The notes below the pieces were generated by a model. It was not told the origin of the DNA, ran no database searches, and worked only from the letters and a program-made list of their open reading frames with translations. Shown piece after piece: positions 33,232 to 42,203 of a stretch of DNA of 64,000 nucleotides; within the stretch, counting starts at the first letter, position 1, and each line of letters begins with the position of its first letter. A program made the position numbers and the translations under genes. Origin of the DNA: Metallococcus carri. GTDB taxonomy: Bacteria; Actinomycetota; Actinomycetes; Actinomycetales; Dermatophilaceae. Location: assembly GCF_011440275.1 (NCBI RefSeq), contig NZ_JAAOIV010000001.1, positions 434,001 to 498,000 on the forward strand, read 5' to 3'.

Positions 33232-34082
33232 TGCACCACCACAACCACTACTACGGCCACAGCCACATCCTGGCGAGGTATGCCGGCCTCGACGACCGGC
33301 ACCCGCCGCGGCTGCGCGGCTACCTACAGCACGGCTGGAATGTCGCCGACGGGTACAACCCGACGCACGAGTTCTTCGACGGCGCGGTGCGCTATGTGTG
33401 GAGCCCCCGGATCGCCGAGCGCGGCTACGCCCTCGGCCGGCGCAATTACACCGTGGTGGGCGCGCCCTGGCTCTACCTGCAGCGCCTCGAACCGGAGCTG
33501 GGGTTCCTGGAGGACCCGGAGACCAACCGCAAGCCGGTCGAGCGCGAGGGCACCTTGTGGTTCCTCTTCCACGGCTGGGAGGGCGGCAAGATCGAAGGCG
33601 ACCACAAGCGCCTGATCGATGAGATCCGCGAGACCGAGGACGGCCCGGTCACCTTCTCGCTCTACTACACCGAATACGACCGCCCCGAGATCCGCAATGC
33701 CTATCTCGACGCCGGTTTCGAGGTCATCTCCTTCGGCCGCCGCGGGTTCTCCTATCTCGGCACCGACACCGAATTCCTCTACAAGCAGCTCACCGCGATG
33801 CGCCGTCACAAGCGCGTCGCCGGCAACCGGCTGGCCACCGCCATCCTGTATGGCGCCGCCGCCGGCTGCGAGATCGCCGTCTACGGCGACCCGATGATGA
33901 TGGAAGGCGAAGACCCGCGGTTCGGCGGATACGCCCGGGTGCAGCGTCTGTGGCCCGACCTGATCGGCAAGGACATCGACCAGCGGGTCGCCCAGCAGAT
34001 CACCCGGGAAGAGCTCGGGGCACGCTACCTGCTGACGCCGGCCGAAGTGCGCCGCACGATGTTCGATGGGAGCAACGAATGA
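33231..34082 (+). CDS. Unknown cluster protein, possible GT-B-type glycan enzyme
   Basis: 283 aa and no family I can name. The N-terminus is His-rich (MHHHNHYYGHSHI). There are VTFSLYYTEYDRPEIRNAYL, FEVISFGRRG and NRLATAILYGAAAGCEIAVYG; the last stretch resembles the donor-side end of GT-B enzymes that act on nonulosonic acids or capsule sugars. It is coupled to the GT2 gene upstream and to the next gene (ATGA), between pseI and pseC. A second CMP-Pse-using transferase is a guess. Confidence 0.55.
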   Translation: MHHHNHYYGHSHILARYAGLDDRHPPRLRGYLQHGWNVADGYNPTHEFFDGAVRYVWSPRIAERGYALGRRNYTVVGAPWLYLQRLEPELGFLEDPETNRKPVEREGTLWFLFHGWEGGKIEGDHKRLIDEIRETEDGPVTFSLYYTEYDRPEIRNAYLDAGFEVISFGRRGFSYLGTDTEFLYKQLTAMRRHKRVAGNRLATAILYGAAAGCEIAVYGDPMMMEGEDPRFGGYARVQRLWPDLIGKDIDQRVAQQITREELGARYLLTPAEVRRTMFDGSNE

Positions 34083-35878
34083 CCGACCAACCGACCTACG
34101 AGCTCGTGCGCGGAGAGATGCGGCCGTGGACCGACTACGAGGGTGAGAACTTCCCCGCCGGCGGCCCCGTGCTGACCTCGGTGCTCGCCGACCTGGCCTC
34201 CTCGGTCACCGGTCGGGTGCTCGTGGCCGGACCCACGAGTGCCGACACGGTGCGCGCAGTGGCCGGCGAAGGCCGCTCGGTCGACCTGCTCGTGCGCGGC
34301 GCCGACGACGCCGAGCGTCTCGGCGCGGAGCTGACCGGCGTGCGGGTGATCGCCGGAGCGTTGGACGGCCTCGTCGCCGACAACCCCCAGCCCTACGACC
34401 TGGTGATCGCGGTCGCGGGAGTGGACCGGCTGACGTCATACGACGCTCAGCGGGTGTCCTTCGCAGACCAGCTGCAGATGCTCGCCGGGTTGACCACCGA
34501 CGGCGGTGTGCTGGCGGTGGCGCACGAGTTCGACACCGCGCCGGCGTCGGTGCTCGACGCCCGGCCGGAGGACCAGCGCCACGGTGACAACGACTGGCGG
34601 CCGGTCGACACGGACACGACGCGGCCGGTCGACCATGCCGGCTTCGTCGCCGCGGTGCGCGCCGTCCGGGCCGGAGAGGTCGATGACCTACTGCTCTTCG
34701 GCCCGCCCGCCGCGCCGCGAGCCGCGGTCAACTCCCGGGTCACGCGGGAGGCGGAGAATCTCACCGACCTGCTCGTCGCCGCTGCGGGTGCGACGCACCG
34801 GCCGCTGCTGGCCGCGCCGGACGAGCAGGTGACCCGCCTCGTGCGCGTCGGCCGGGTGGCCGATGCCGCGGACGCGGCGCTGCTCATCGTCGGTGGCCGG
34901 GTGGCGGGCGATGTCATCACGGCGGCCGGAGACCGGGCGCTGACCGCGACCCTCGCCGCCACCGGTGAGCCCGGCTGGACCTCGATCCGCACCAGCGAAC
35001 CGGTCGCCTGGCCGGACGCCCGGTTCGCGCCGGGTGGTTCTCGCGACACCGCCCAGCCGTCGGAGACGGGGCGCTATGTGCCGGCACCCGCCGCGAGCGA
35101 GCCTTCGCCGCTGGTGACAGTCGAACCGTCGCTCGCGCCATCTCGGGTCGCGCTGTCGCCGACCCTGCACCAACTGCTGAGGTATGCCGCGGCCACCGAC
35201 GACGTGCCGGAGTTCCGCCGCCTCGCCGCCGAGTTCGGTGGCCTCGTCGAGACGGTCCCGGTGACCGAGCGGCGGGTGCTGACGACGACCACGACCGTGC
35301 TCGACGGCGGGTCGGTGCGGCCGGGTCTCGACATCCGCGCGTGGACGACGACGGTGAGTGTGGACGAGGCGCTGGCGGCGGCATTCTGGTTGTTGCAGGA
35401 CGCCTTCGTGCGGGCCCGGGTGCGGCTGCCCTGGCCGCATCACGTGCGCGATGCCGCGCTGACCGCCACCTGGGTCGAGATGGCCGGCGGCACGGCCGAT
35501 GACGCGAGCCTGGCCCGCGGTCGCGAGCTGGCCGATGCGCTGTCCCAGGCCGCGCCGGTCGTCACCACCGACCTGCGTGCCGCCCTCGCCGACGCCGACG
35601 CCGCGCGCCGCGAACTCGGCGAGGCCCAGGGTCACATTGCCGGGTTGGAGCGCACGATCGGCTTCCGCGACAAGCAGTTGCGCACCCGCGAGGACGTCAT
35701 CCGCAACCTGCGCAAGTCACCGGGTGCCGGGCTGGCCGCCAGCAAGTCGACCGGCACGTCGGTGGCCAAGCTGGTCAAGCGCACCTCCGAAGTGCGCAGC
35801 TTTGGTGAGCTCACCGCGGGGGTGAACCGGGTGGTGAAGCGCCGTCAGCGGCAAAAGCAGATGCGCAGCAAGGCCTGA
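34079..35878 (+). CDS. Unknown protein: degenerate methyltransferase-like N-terminus plus coiled coil
   Basis: 599 aa. Residues 1 to about 200 look like a SAM-type alpha/beta fold (GRVLVAGPTSADTVRAVAG, YDLVIAVAGVDRL) with an unconvincing glycine loop. Residues about 350-500 are Ala/Val/Thr-rich. Residues about 500-560 form a predicted coiled coil (ALADADAARRELGEAQGHIA, FRDKQLRTREDVIRNLRK). The end is very basic (VVKRRQRQKQMRSKA). It could be a scaffold for the polymer-building enzymes (speculation). ATGA overlap with the gene upstream. Confidence 0.55.
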   Translation: MTDQPTYELVRGEMRPWTDYEGENFPAGGPVLTSVLADLASSVTGRVLVAGPTSADTVRAVAGEGRSVDLLVRGADDAERLGAELTGVRVIAGALDGLVADNPQPYDLVIAVAGVDRLTSYDAQRVSFADQLQMLAGLTTDGGVLAVAHEFDTAPASVLDARPEDQRHGDNDWRPVDTDTTRPVDHAGFVAAVRAVRAGEVDDLLLFGPPAAPRAAVNSRVTREAENLTDLLVAAAGATHRPLLAAPDEQVTRLVRVGRVADAADAALLIVGGRVAGDVITAAGDRALTATLAATGEPGWTSIRTSEPVAWPDARFAPGGSRDTAQPSETGRYVPAPAASEPSPLVTVEPSLAPSRVALSPTLHQLLRYAAATDDVPEFRRLAAEFGGLVETVPVTERRVLTTTTTVLDGGSVRPGLDIRAWTTTVSVDEALAAAFWLLQDAFVRARVRLPWPHHVRDAALTATWVEMAGGTADDASLARGRELADALSQAAPVVTTDLRAALADADAARRELGEAQGHIAGLERTIGFRDKQLRTREDVIRNLRKSPGAGLAASKSTGTSVAKLVKRTSEVRSFGELTAGVNRVVKRRQRQKQMRSKA

Positions 35879-35938
35879 CGCATTCGCCTTCGCCGAGCTG
35901 CGCACTCTCACCAACCCAGGGGCGCGCCTTCGCCGTAC

Positions 35939-36186
35939 CGACCGTGGGGCCCACCGTCAGCACCAGTGGCACCAAATCTGGCCGCAGCGCCTGACACCCA
36001 CCGACCATGACGCCCGTCGTCAGCACCACCGGCACGGAACCGGCCGCATCCCCTGACACCCACCGACCATGACGCCCGTCGTCAGCACCACCGGCACGAA
36101 ACCGGCCGCATCCCCTGACACCCGCCGACCATGACGCCCGTCGTCAGCACCACCGGCACGAAACCCGCCTCATCCCCTGACAACGG
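35939..36186. repeat. 62-bp tandem repeat, four units
   Basis: CCGACCATGACGCCCGTCGT recurs at 36001, 36063 and 36125, 62 bp apart, with a degenerate first unit around 35939. Each unit contains CACCGGCAC and CCCCTGACACCC. It begins about 60 nt after the stop of the coiled-coil gene. Confidence 0.85.
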
Positions 36187-36596
36187 TCGGTGCATAGCCG
36201 TGCTGTCAGGCGTTCCGGGCGGTTCGATGGCTTCGCCGCGGGTCTCGCGGTTTCGAGGCGGTGCTCCCTTCGACACGGGCTCGTGCCTCGCCCTGCTCAG
36301 GACGGCGCGCAGGCTCGCACCTTCCTCAACCAGTGGCTTGGGGCCGCACGACCAACGGGCAGGCGGGAGGAAGGCGGCCCGCTCGAGGGATGCTCCGGCG
36401 GGCGCTGGGCGGCGGCGCCGCACGCGCCGAAGGCGCCCCTCCCGGTGGGGCGCATCCCGAAGCGGTGCCGCCGCCTCCCGCCACCCAGCACCGCGGCGAG
36501 GCATCGCAAGGGGCGGGGTGGTTTCGAGGCGGCCTCGTGCCTCGGCCTTCCTCAACCGGCGACGTGGTGGCCTTGCTCAACCAGCGATGGTGCTGC
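36187..36596. other. Non-coding stretch with two TTTCGAGG...CTCAACCAG elements
   Basis: No credible gene is seen in these 410 nt: open frames exist in several phases, but none resembles a protein. Two elements start GGTTTCGAGGCGG or GTTTCGAGGCGG (36247, 36520) and end CCTCAACC(A/G)G (36324, 36552; again near 36571). The ends are partly complementary, a pattern I recall from REP-like intergenic elements in other Micrococcales. They lie just past the 3' end of pseC. Confidence 0.5.
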
Positions 36597-37721
36597 TCAG
36601 GCGCCCACGAAAGTGCGGACGAGGTCGATGACGCGGTCGACCTGGTCGTCGGTGAGGTCGGGGTACATCGGCAGGCTGATCTCGGCGTCCGAGTAGGCCT
36701 CGGCCACGGGGAACATCCCAGGCCGGTAACCCTGCTCGGCGAAGATCGGCTGCAGGTGCACCGGAATGTAGTTGACCTGCACCGCAATCTCGTTGGCGCG
36801 TAAGTGATCGAACAACGCCCGGCGTCGCCCGTCGAGGATCCGCAGCGGGTAGAGATGCCACATCGGCGAGGCGCCGGCTCGGTGGCCCGGCGTGCGCAGC
36901 ACGTCGATGTCAGCGAAGCCCGCGTTGTAACGGTCGGTGATCTCCTGGCGTCGCGCCTTGAACGCCGGCAGCCGCTTCAGCTGACTCGAACCCAGCGCGG
37001 CCAGCACATCGGGGAGCCGGTAGTTCAGGCCCAGCGAGTTGACCTCGTAGTACCAGCCGCCGTGCTCCGCCATCTGCTCGGGCACCCGCTCATAACCAAT
37101 CGACTTGAACAGCCGCGCCCGCTCGAGTAGGTCCGCGTCGCGCGCGACGACCGCGCCGCCCTCGGCGGTCGTGAGGTTCTTGGTCGGGAAGAAGCTGAAC
37201 GTCGTGACATCGGCGAGCGACCCGACCGGCATACCGTCCAGGGTGCCCGCGATCGAGTGCGCGGCGTCTTCGAGCAACAGCGCACCGGCGTCGTGGGCGA
37301 CCTTCGACAGCGCGGGTGCGTCGATCGGATGCCCGGCATAGTCGACGCCCGCCACCGCGCGGGTGCGCGAGGTGATCGCCGAGGCTGCCGCCTCAGGGTC
37401 GAGGTTGCCGGTGTCCTCGGACACATCGGCAAACACGATCTTGGCGCCGAACCACATCGCGCAGGTCGCCGTCGCGAAGAAGGTGAGCGGGGTCGTCACG
37501 ATCTCGTCCCCGGGCTTCAACTGCATGGCGCCGTATGCCGTGTGCAGGGCGGCGGTGCCCGACGTCACTGACACGGATTGTCCGGAAAGCCCTGCGAGAG
37601 AAGCGATTTCGCGCTCGAAGGTGTCGACGGCCGGCCCGGTCGTGAGCCAGTCGCCCTGGAGCACCGAGACGACGGCGTCGATATCGGACCGGTCGATCGA
37701 TTGCCGACCGTAGGGCAGCAT
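36597..37721 (-). CDS. pseC: UDP-4-amino-4,6-dideoxy-AltNAc transaminase
   Basis: 374-aa DegT/DnrJ/EryC1 aminotransferase, second step of pseudaminic acid synthesis. It opens MLPYGRQSIDRSDIDAVVS, has VTSGTAALHTAYGAM for the PLP phosphate, and the Schiff-base Lys in FSFFPTKNLTTAEGG. The NYRLPDVLAALG segment is typical of PseC. ATG 37721 overlaps the pseB stop (TGATG), so B and C are translationally coupled. Confidence 0.93.
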   Translation of the reverse strand: MLPYGRQSIDRSDIDAVVSVLQGDWLTTGPAVDTFEREIASLAGLSGQSVSVTSGTAALHTAYGAMQLKPGDEIVTTPLTFFATATCAMWFGAKIVFADVSEDTGNLDPEAAASAITSRTRAVAGVDYAGHPIDAPALSKVAHDAGALLLEDAAHSIAGTLDGMPVGSLADVTTFSFFPTKNLTTAEGGAVVARDADLLERARLFKSIGYERVPEQMAEHGGWYYEVNSLGLNYRLPDVLAALGSSQLKRLPAFKARRQEITDRYNAGFADIDVLRTPGHRAGASPMWHLYPLRILDGRRRALFDHLRANEIAVQVNYIPVHLQPIFAEQGYRPGMFPVAEAYSDAEISLPMYPDLTDDQVDRVIDLVRTFVGA

Positions 37722-38710
37722 CAGATGCCCGAGTCCAACAGCTCGCGGATGTCCTCGGCGGAGTACCACAGGTCGTTCTTGTCCGAGGCGCAGTGGAATC
37801 CAGCAGGCACCGGCACGGCGTCCTTCGGCGGCTCGTAACCCCAGGTGGCGAGCTCGGGCTGCAGCACGTAGTACTTGCCGTCCATGACGGTGACCGCGCG
37901 GCGGCCCTCCTCCTCGCTGATCATCTCCTCGTGCAGCTTCTCGCCGGGGCGCAGGCCGATGTCGTGCATCTTGGCACCGGGGGCGACCGCCTGGGCGAGG
38001 TCGGTGACCATGTGCGAGGGGATGTGCGGCACGACGAGTTCGCCGCCCTGCATCATCTCGAAGGTGTCGAGCACCATGTCGACGGCCTGCGGCAGCGTGA
38101 TGAGGAAGCGGGTGCAGCGCAGGTCGGTGATCGGCAGCGACTCGCCCGCCTCGTGCAGCGCGCGGAACTTGGGGATGATCGAGCCGCGCGAGCCGGTGAC
38201 GTTGCCGTAGCGCACCACGGCGAACCGGGTCGGGTATGCCGCGGCGTAGTGGTTGCCGAGGATGAACAGCTTGTCGGCGGTCAGCTTCGTCGCGCCATAC
38301 AGGTTGATCGGGCTGGACGCCTTGTCGGTCGACAGGGCGACGACCTTCTGCACGCCCGAGTCGATCGAGGCCTCGATGACGTTCTGGCTGCCGAGCACGT
38401 TGGTCTTGACGAACTCGTGCGGGTTGTATTCGCCGGTGTCGACCTGCTTGAGGGCCGCGGCGTGGACGACATAGTCGATGCCGTGCATCGCGCGGCGCAG
38501 CCGGTCCAGGTCGCGCACGTCACCGATGAACCAGCGCAGCCGCGGGTCGTCCTTGAACAGCTGCCGGGTCTCCCACTGCTTGAGCTCGTCGCGCGAATAC
38601 ACGACGACGCGCTTGGGGCCGATCTCGTTCAGCAGCTTGGTGATGAACGCCTTGCCGAAGGACCCGGTACCACCGGTGACCAGGACGTTGGCCCCTTGCA
38701 GAATGCTCAC
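37721..38710 (-). CDS. pseB: UDP-N-acetylglucosamine 4,6-dehydratase (inverting)
   Basis: 329 aa, first step of the pathway. The NADP motif is VLVTGGTGSFGKAF, and the characteristic LSTDKASSPINLYGATK and GRPGEKLHEEM-like LRPGEKLHEEMISEEE segments are present. The PseB (FlaA1) type is short and soluble, unlike membrane FlaA1/WbpM. GTG 38710 has GGGAG at 9 nt. It is divergent from pseG across 140 nt. Confidence 0.93.
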   Translation of the reverse strand: MSILQGANVLVTGGTGSFGKAFITKLLNEIGPKRVVVYSRDELKQWETRQLFKDDPRLRWFIGDVRDLDRLRRAMHGIDYVVHAAALKQVDTGEYNPHEFVKTNVLGSQNVIEASIDSGVQKVVALSTDKASSPINLYGATKLTADKLFILGNHYAAAYPTRFAVVRYGNVTGSRGSIIPKFRALHEAGESLPITDLRCTRFLITLPQAVDMVLDTFEMMQGGELVVPHIPSHMVTDLAQAVAPGAKMHDIGLRPGEKLHEEMISEEEGRRAVTVMDGKYYVLQPELATWGYEPPKDAVPVPAGFHCASDKNDLWYSAEDIRELLDSGI

Positions 38711-38745
38711 GCGTATTGCTCCCGTGGAGTGGACGTTGACCGGAC

Positions 38746-38775
38746 GGCTCCACCGGTTCAGTCCGGGCCGGAGCC
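38746..38775. promoter_or_regulatory. Inverted repeat in the pseB/pseG divergent promoter region
   Basis: GGCTCC (38746-38751) and GGAGCC (38770-38775) are complementary and flanked by CCGG repeats, in the 140-nt gap between pseB and pseG. TAACAT near 38788 could be the -10 of pseG. It may be an operator; nothing proves it. Confidence 0.3.
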
Positions 38776-38850
38776 ACCGGAAAAGGCTAACATCGAGCCG
38801 CCTTGACCCCCGCCCGTGACACGGCGGGCCGCCCCCGACGAGGACCTGCG

Positions 38851-39861
38851 ATGACCACTGAGCGCGTAGCGATCCGGGTGGATGCCGCGCCGAGCACCGG
38901 TGTGGGGCACGCGATCCGCTGCCTCGCCCTCGCCCAGGAGCTGCTTGCCCGCGGGGTGCCGGTCACCGTGTTCGGCGAGTTCTCGGTCCCCTGGGTCACC
39001 CAGGCGTATGCCGCAGCCGGGCTGGCTCCCGTGCCCGCCGGGGAGTTATCGTCCGCGCCGGTGAGTCACGCCGTGCTCGACGGTTACGACCTTTCCCCGC
39101 AGGTGGGGATTGCGTTGCGGGACAGGGGCATTCGCCTGCTGGCCCTGGCCGATGGCGACTTCGGCGCGGGCCAGGTGGCCGACCTCTACCTCGACCAGAA
39201 TCTCGCCGCCCGGCTTGATTCGGGTCGCTATGCCAACCCGCAGGCGGAGGTGCTCGCCGGCACCGACTACACCCTGTTTCGCGACGAGGTGCTGCAGCAT
39301 CGCCGGGAGCTGCCGTGGCAGGAGTCCGCTCCCCCTACTGTGCTGGCGGTCTTCGGTGGCACCGACCCCTATGACGCGGCCGCGACCGTGGTGCCACTGC
39401 TGCTGGAGACGGGGAAACCCATGGCGCTCAAGGCGATTGCCGCTCAACCGGCCACCGCCGACGCACTCCGGAGGCTGCCCGTGACCGACGGGCAACACCT
39501 GGAGGTGCTCGGTCCCCAGCGCGACCTCGCAGCCGTCGCCGCCGGCTGCGACGCGGCGGTCTCAGCCGCCGGTTCGACGGTCTGGGAGTTGGCCTGCCTG
39601 GGGGTGCCCACCGCCGTGGTGTGTGTGGTGGACAACCAGGAGCCCGGTTATGCGGCCGCGCTGTCGACCGGTGTGGTCGGCGCGGCGGGCCGATTGGAGG
39701 CGCTGCGCAGCGGCGACCCGGCCGAACGCCGACTCGCGCTCGACACCCTCACCCGCCTCACGGGCGACCCGGCATACCGCGGGGAGTTGGCGCAGCGCGG
39801 GAGGTCACGGTTCGACGGGCTCGGCCGCCGGCGCGTCGTCGACCGGCTCCTCGCTCGCTGA
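38851..39861 (+). CDS. pseG: UDP-2,4-diacetamido-2,4,6-trideoxy-beta-L-altropyranose hydrolase
   Basis: 336-aa GT-B-fold hydrolase that removes UDP from the PseH product. It has VDAAPSTGVGHAIRCLALAQ (catalytic His in GVGHAIRC), FGGTDPYDAA and, for UDP binding, AGSTVWELACLGVP. ATG 38851 is chosen because the family N-terminus begins right there. Its last 57 nt overlap the convergent membrane protein gene. Confidence 0.9.
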   Translation: MTTERVAIRVDAAPSTGVGHAIRCLALAQELLARGVPVTVFGEFSVPWVTQAYAAAGLAPVPAGELSSAPVSHAVLDGYDLSPQVGIALRDRGIRLLALADGDFGAGQVADLYLDQNLAARLDSGRYANPQAEVLAGTDYTLFRDEVLQHRRELPWQESAPPTVLAVFGGTDPYDAAATVVPLLLETGKPMALKAIAAQPATADALRRLPVTDGQHLEVLGPQRDLAAVAAGCDAAVSAAGSTVWELACLGVPTAVVCVVDNQEPGYAAALSTGVVGAAGRLEALRSGDPAERRLALDTLTRLTGDPAYRGELAQRGRSRFDGLGRRRVVDRLLAR

Positions 39862-41352
39862 CCGGGGCGCCAGCGCGATCGGCAGGACCACCGCGGCGAG
39901 CACGCAGATCATCGGGACATGCCCGAGCAGATAGCGCGAGCGCCCCTGGAACAGGTCGGTGAACGCGGCGATCCCGAGCAGGGAGGTCGCCATCACCAGC
40001 AGGTCGAACCGATACCGCGACCGCAGCAGTCCGACGCCGGCGAGCACGAGCAGCAGCAGCCACCCGATCTGGGCGACATCGACATGCAGCTGCCACGCCG
40101 AGCCCGAGGGTGCGGCGAACCCTTGCACGGCACGCGAGACGGGGTCCGAGCGCATCGGCGGCTCGAACCGGTCGTGCCCTTCGCCGTAGGCCCAGAAGGT
40201 GCCGTCGCCCCAGTTGAAGATGGTCTTGTTGACCGCGAAGGACGCCATCCCGCGCGCGCCGCGCCGCTCGATCGTGTCGCGGACCATCTGCCGGGCGATC
40301 TGCGCCTGCTGCCCGGTCGGCAGCCCGGTGGTGCGGTGCTCGATGTCGTCGCTGAACAGGCCGTAGTACACGCCCCCGCCTATGCCCGGGCTCGTGCGGA
40401 TGCCGGACGCGACATAGGTCCACGGCGAGGCGCTGATGCCCGGGGTCAGCCCGGACAGGCCGCTCATCGAGATGGCCGCCTGGTTGACTCCCCACGCGCT
40501 CACCAGGCAGGCCACCGCGCACACGCCGATCGCCGCGGCCCGGGTGAGCCACGCTCCGCGCCGCACCAGGATCGCCAGCACCACCGCGACCAGGCCGACG
40601 AGCGGCGTCACCTTGATCGCGTACCCGACGCCCAGGCTCGCCCCGGTCATGGCCCACCAGAGCGCGGCGCGGGCACCGCGACGCTCGATCGCCATCAGGC
40701 TGGCTGCGAGCGCCGCGACCGGCGACCACAGCGCGAGCAGGTCGGTGTAGGGCACCGACAGCCACGGCGACAGGGACACCAGCAGCGTGAAGGGGACCAA
40801 CGACAAGGCCCCCGCGCGGGCTCCGGCGATCCGCCGGGCGCACCACCACACCAACGCCACCGTGCCGGCGACGATCAGCGTGTTGACGATCGCCCACCAC
40901 AGCGCGTAGCCACCACCGACCTCCCGGTCGAGCGTGTTCGCCAGGCGGGCGACTGCGAGCAGGACGCGGTTGTTCGGGAAGCGGGAGAAATAGGCCGCGT
41001 GCTGGCTCATGCTGAACTTGCTGTATGACGCCAGGTGCACCAGTTCGGCGTCCCAGGTCGTGCGGTATGCCGAACCCCACGCCACCAGCCCGGCGATGAG
41101 CGTGGACGCCACACCCGCGCCGAGGCCCACTCGCCGCCAGGCGCGCTCGGACCACGATGGCGAGCGCAACCGGCCGGACCACCACAAGGCGGCGACGGCC
41201 GCAACGACCAGCAGCACCACGGGAGTGACGACCCAGCGGTCGGGCGGGTAGATCGACGGGCGCGGGTGCACCAGCACCAGGAGCACCACGGCGAGCAGGC
41301 AGCCGCCGGTGAACCGCTGCACCCACGTGCCGGTACGTTCCCCCAGGTCCAC
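39805..41352 (-). CDS. Multi-pass membrane GT-C-like glycosyltransferase
   Basis: 515 aa with about 10-12 hydrophobic helices. After helix 3 the first outside loop has TTWDAELVHLASYSKF, whose D/E residues match the metal or base position of GT-C enzymes using polyprenyl-phosphate sugars. GTG 41352 is chosen because AGGGGG lies about 6 nt upstream and TAGACT further up could be its promoter. GTG 41418, coupled to the SDR gene, would add 22 residues. It overlaps the convergent pseG end by 57 nt. Confidence 0.7.
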   Translation of the reverse strand: MDLGERTGTWVQRFTGGCLLAVVLLVLVHPRPSIYPPDRWVVTPVVLLVVAAVAALWWSGRLRSPSWSERAWRRVGLGAGVASTLIAGLVAWGSAYRTTWDAELVHLASYSKFSMSQHAAYFSRFPNNRVLLAVARLANTLDREVGGGYALWWAIVNTLIVAGTVALVWWCARRIAGARAGALSLVPFTLLVSLSPWLSVPYTDLLALWSPVAALAASLMAIERRGARAALWWAMTGASLGVGYAIKVTPLVGLVAVVLAILVRRGAWLTRAAAIGVCAVACLVSAWGVNQAAISMSGLSGLTPGISASPWTYVASGIRTSPGIGGGVYYGLFSDDIEHRTTGLPTGQQAQIARQMVRDTIERRGARGMASFAVNKTIFNWGDGTFWAYGEGHDRFEPPMRSDPVSRAVQGFAAPSGSAWQLHVDVAQIGWLLLLVLAGVGLLRSRYRFDLLVMATSLLGIAAFTDLFQGRSRYLLGHVPMICVLAAVVLPIALAPRSASEEPVDDAPAAEPVEP

Positions 41353-41420
41353 GGCGATCCCCCTGAACTTCGCTCGACCGGGCCGGTTCGAGTCTACGGC
41401 TGGATGCGCCGTGGTCACCG

Positions 41421-42203
41421 TCAGCGGGCGGTCCAGCCGCCGTCCACCGGGATCGTGGCACCGGTGACGAAGCGTGAATGCGGCGAGGCGAGGAACAGCA
41501 GCGCGGTGCGGATGTCGTCGGGCGCGCCGATGGTGCCGGTGAGGGTGTGGTCCTGCAGCGACTGCACGAAGGCCGGGTCGGCCTGCGCGGCGGTCGCGGG
41601 GAACGGACCCGGCGTGATCGCGTTGACCCGGATGCCGTCCCGGCCCAGTTCGGCCGCGGCATACCGGGTCAGCTGCAGCAGTGCCGCCTTGGCCGCGCCG
41701 TAGAACGGCGGGTTGCGGCCCTCCTCGGCGGCATACATCGACAGGTCCGGCGCGACCACGCCATACATCGAGGAGATATTGACGATCGAGGGTGACGACC
41801 CGGCGGCGACCGCCGCGGCCAGACCGGGGCGGGCGGCGTTGATGCCGGCCCAGGCCGCCTTGACCGCGAGGTCGAAGGCCTCGTCGAAGTTGGCGGCGGT
41901 GGCGGTGCGCAGGGAGCCGCCACGACCCACATGGGCGTTGTTGACCAGCACGTCGATGCGGGACAGGGAGCCGAGCAGGGCGGGCCAGGCGTCGGTGGTC
42001 ACATCGGCCTGCTGGAGGGCGATGTCACCCTCCAGCCCGTCCAGCGCTGCGCGGAGTCGGCCGGTGTCGCGGCCGACCGCGTGCACGGTGGCGCCGGCCT
42101 CCGCGAGCGCCCCGACCATGGCCCGGCCGAGCCAGCCGGAGGCGCCGCTCACCACCGCGGTCGCGCCGTCCAACCGGAACAGGCGCGCACTGTCCGACAC
42201 CAT
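41421..42203 (-). CDS. SDR-family oxidoreductase
   Basis: 260 aa. It has the TGxxxGxG-type motif VVSGASGWLGRAM, NNAHVG, the catalytic Ser in NISSMYGVV, YGAAKAAL (YxxxK) and C-terminal GATIPVDGGWTAR. It is coupled to pseF-AKR (TGATG). In Pse and Leg clusters such an SDR often comes with the cytidylyltransferase gene and is thought to modify the nonulosonic acid or its precursor; here this is inference from position. Confidence 0.83.
   Translation of the reverse strand: MVSDSARLFRLDGATAVVSGASGWLGRAMVGALAEAGATVHAVGRDTGRLRAALDGLEGDIALQQADVTTDAWPALLGSLSRIDVLVNNAHVGRGGSLRTATAANFDEAFDLAVKAAWAGINAARPGLAAAVAAGSSPSIVNISSMYGVVAPDLSMYAAEEGRNPPFYGAAKAALLQLTRYAAAELGRDGIRVNAITPGPFPATAAQADPAFVQSLQDHTLTGTIGAPDDIRTALLFLASPHSRFVTGATIPVDGGWTAR

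Noticed and set aside
36131-36696. Overlapping open frames of 160-180 codons in the long gap
   Set aside because: Several phases and strands are open at once because of GC bias; the products are Arg/Ala/Pro-rich with no family resemblance and contain repeat DNA.
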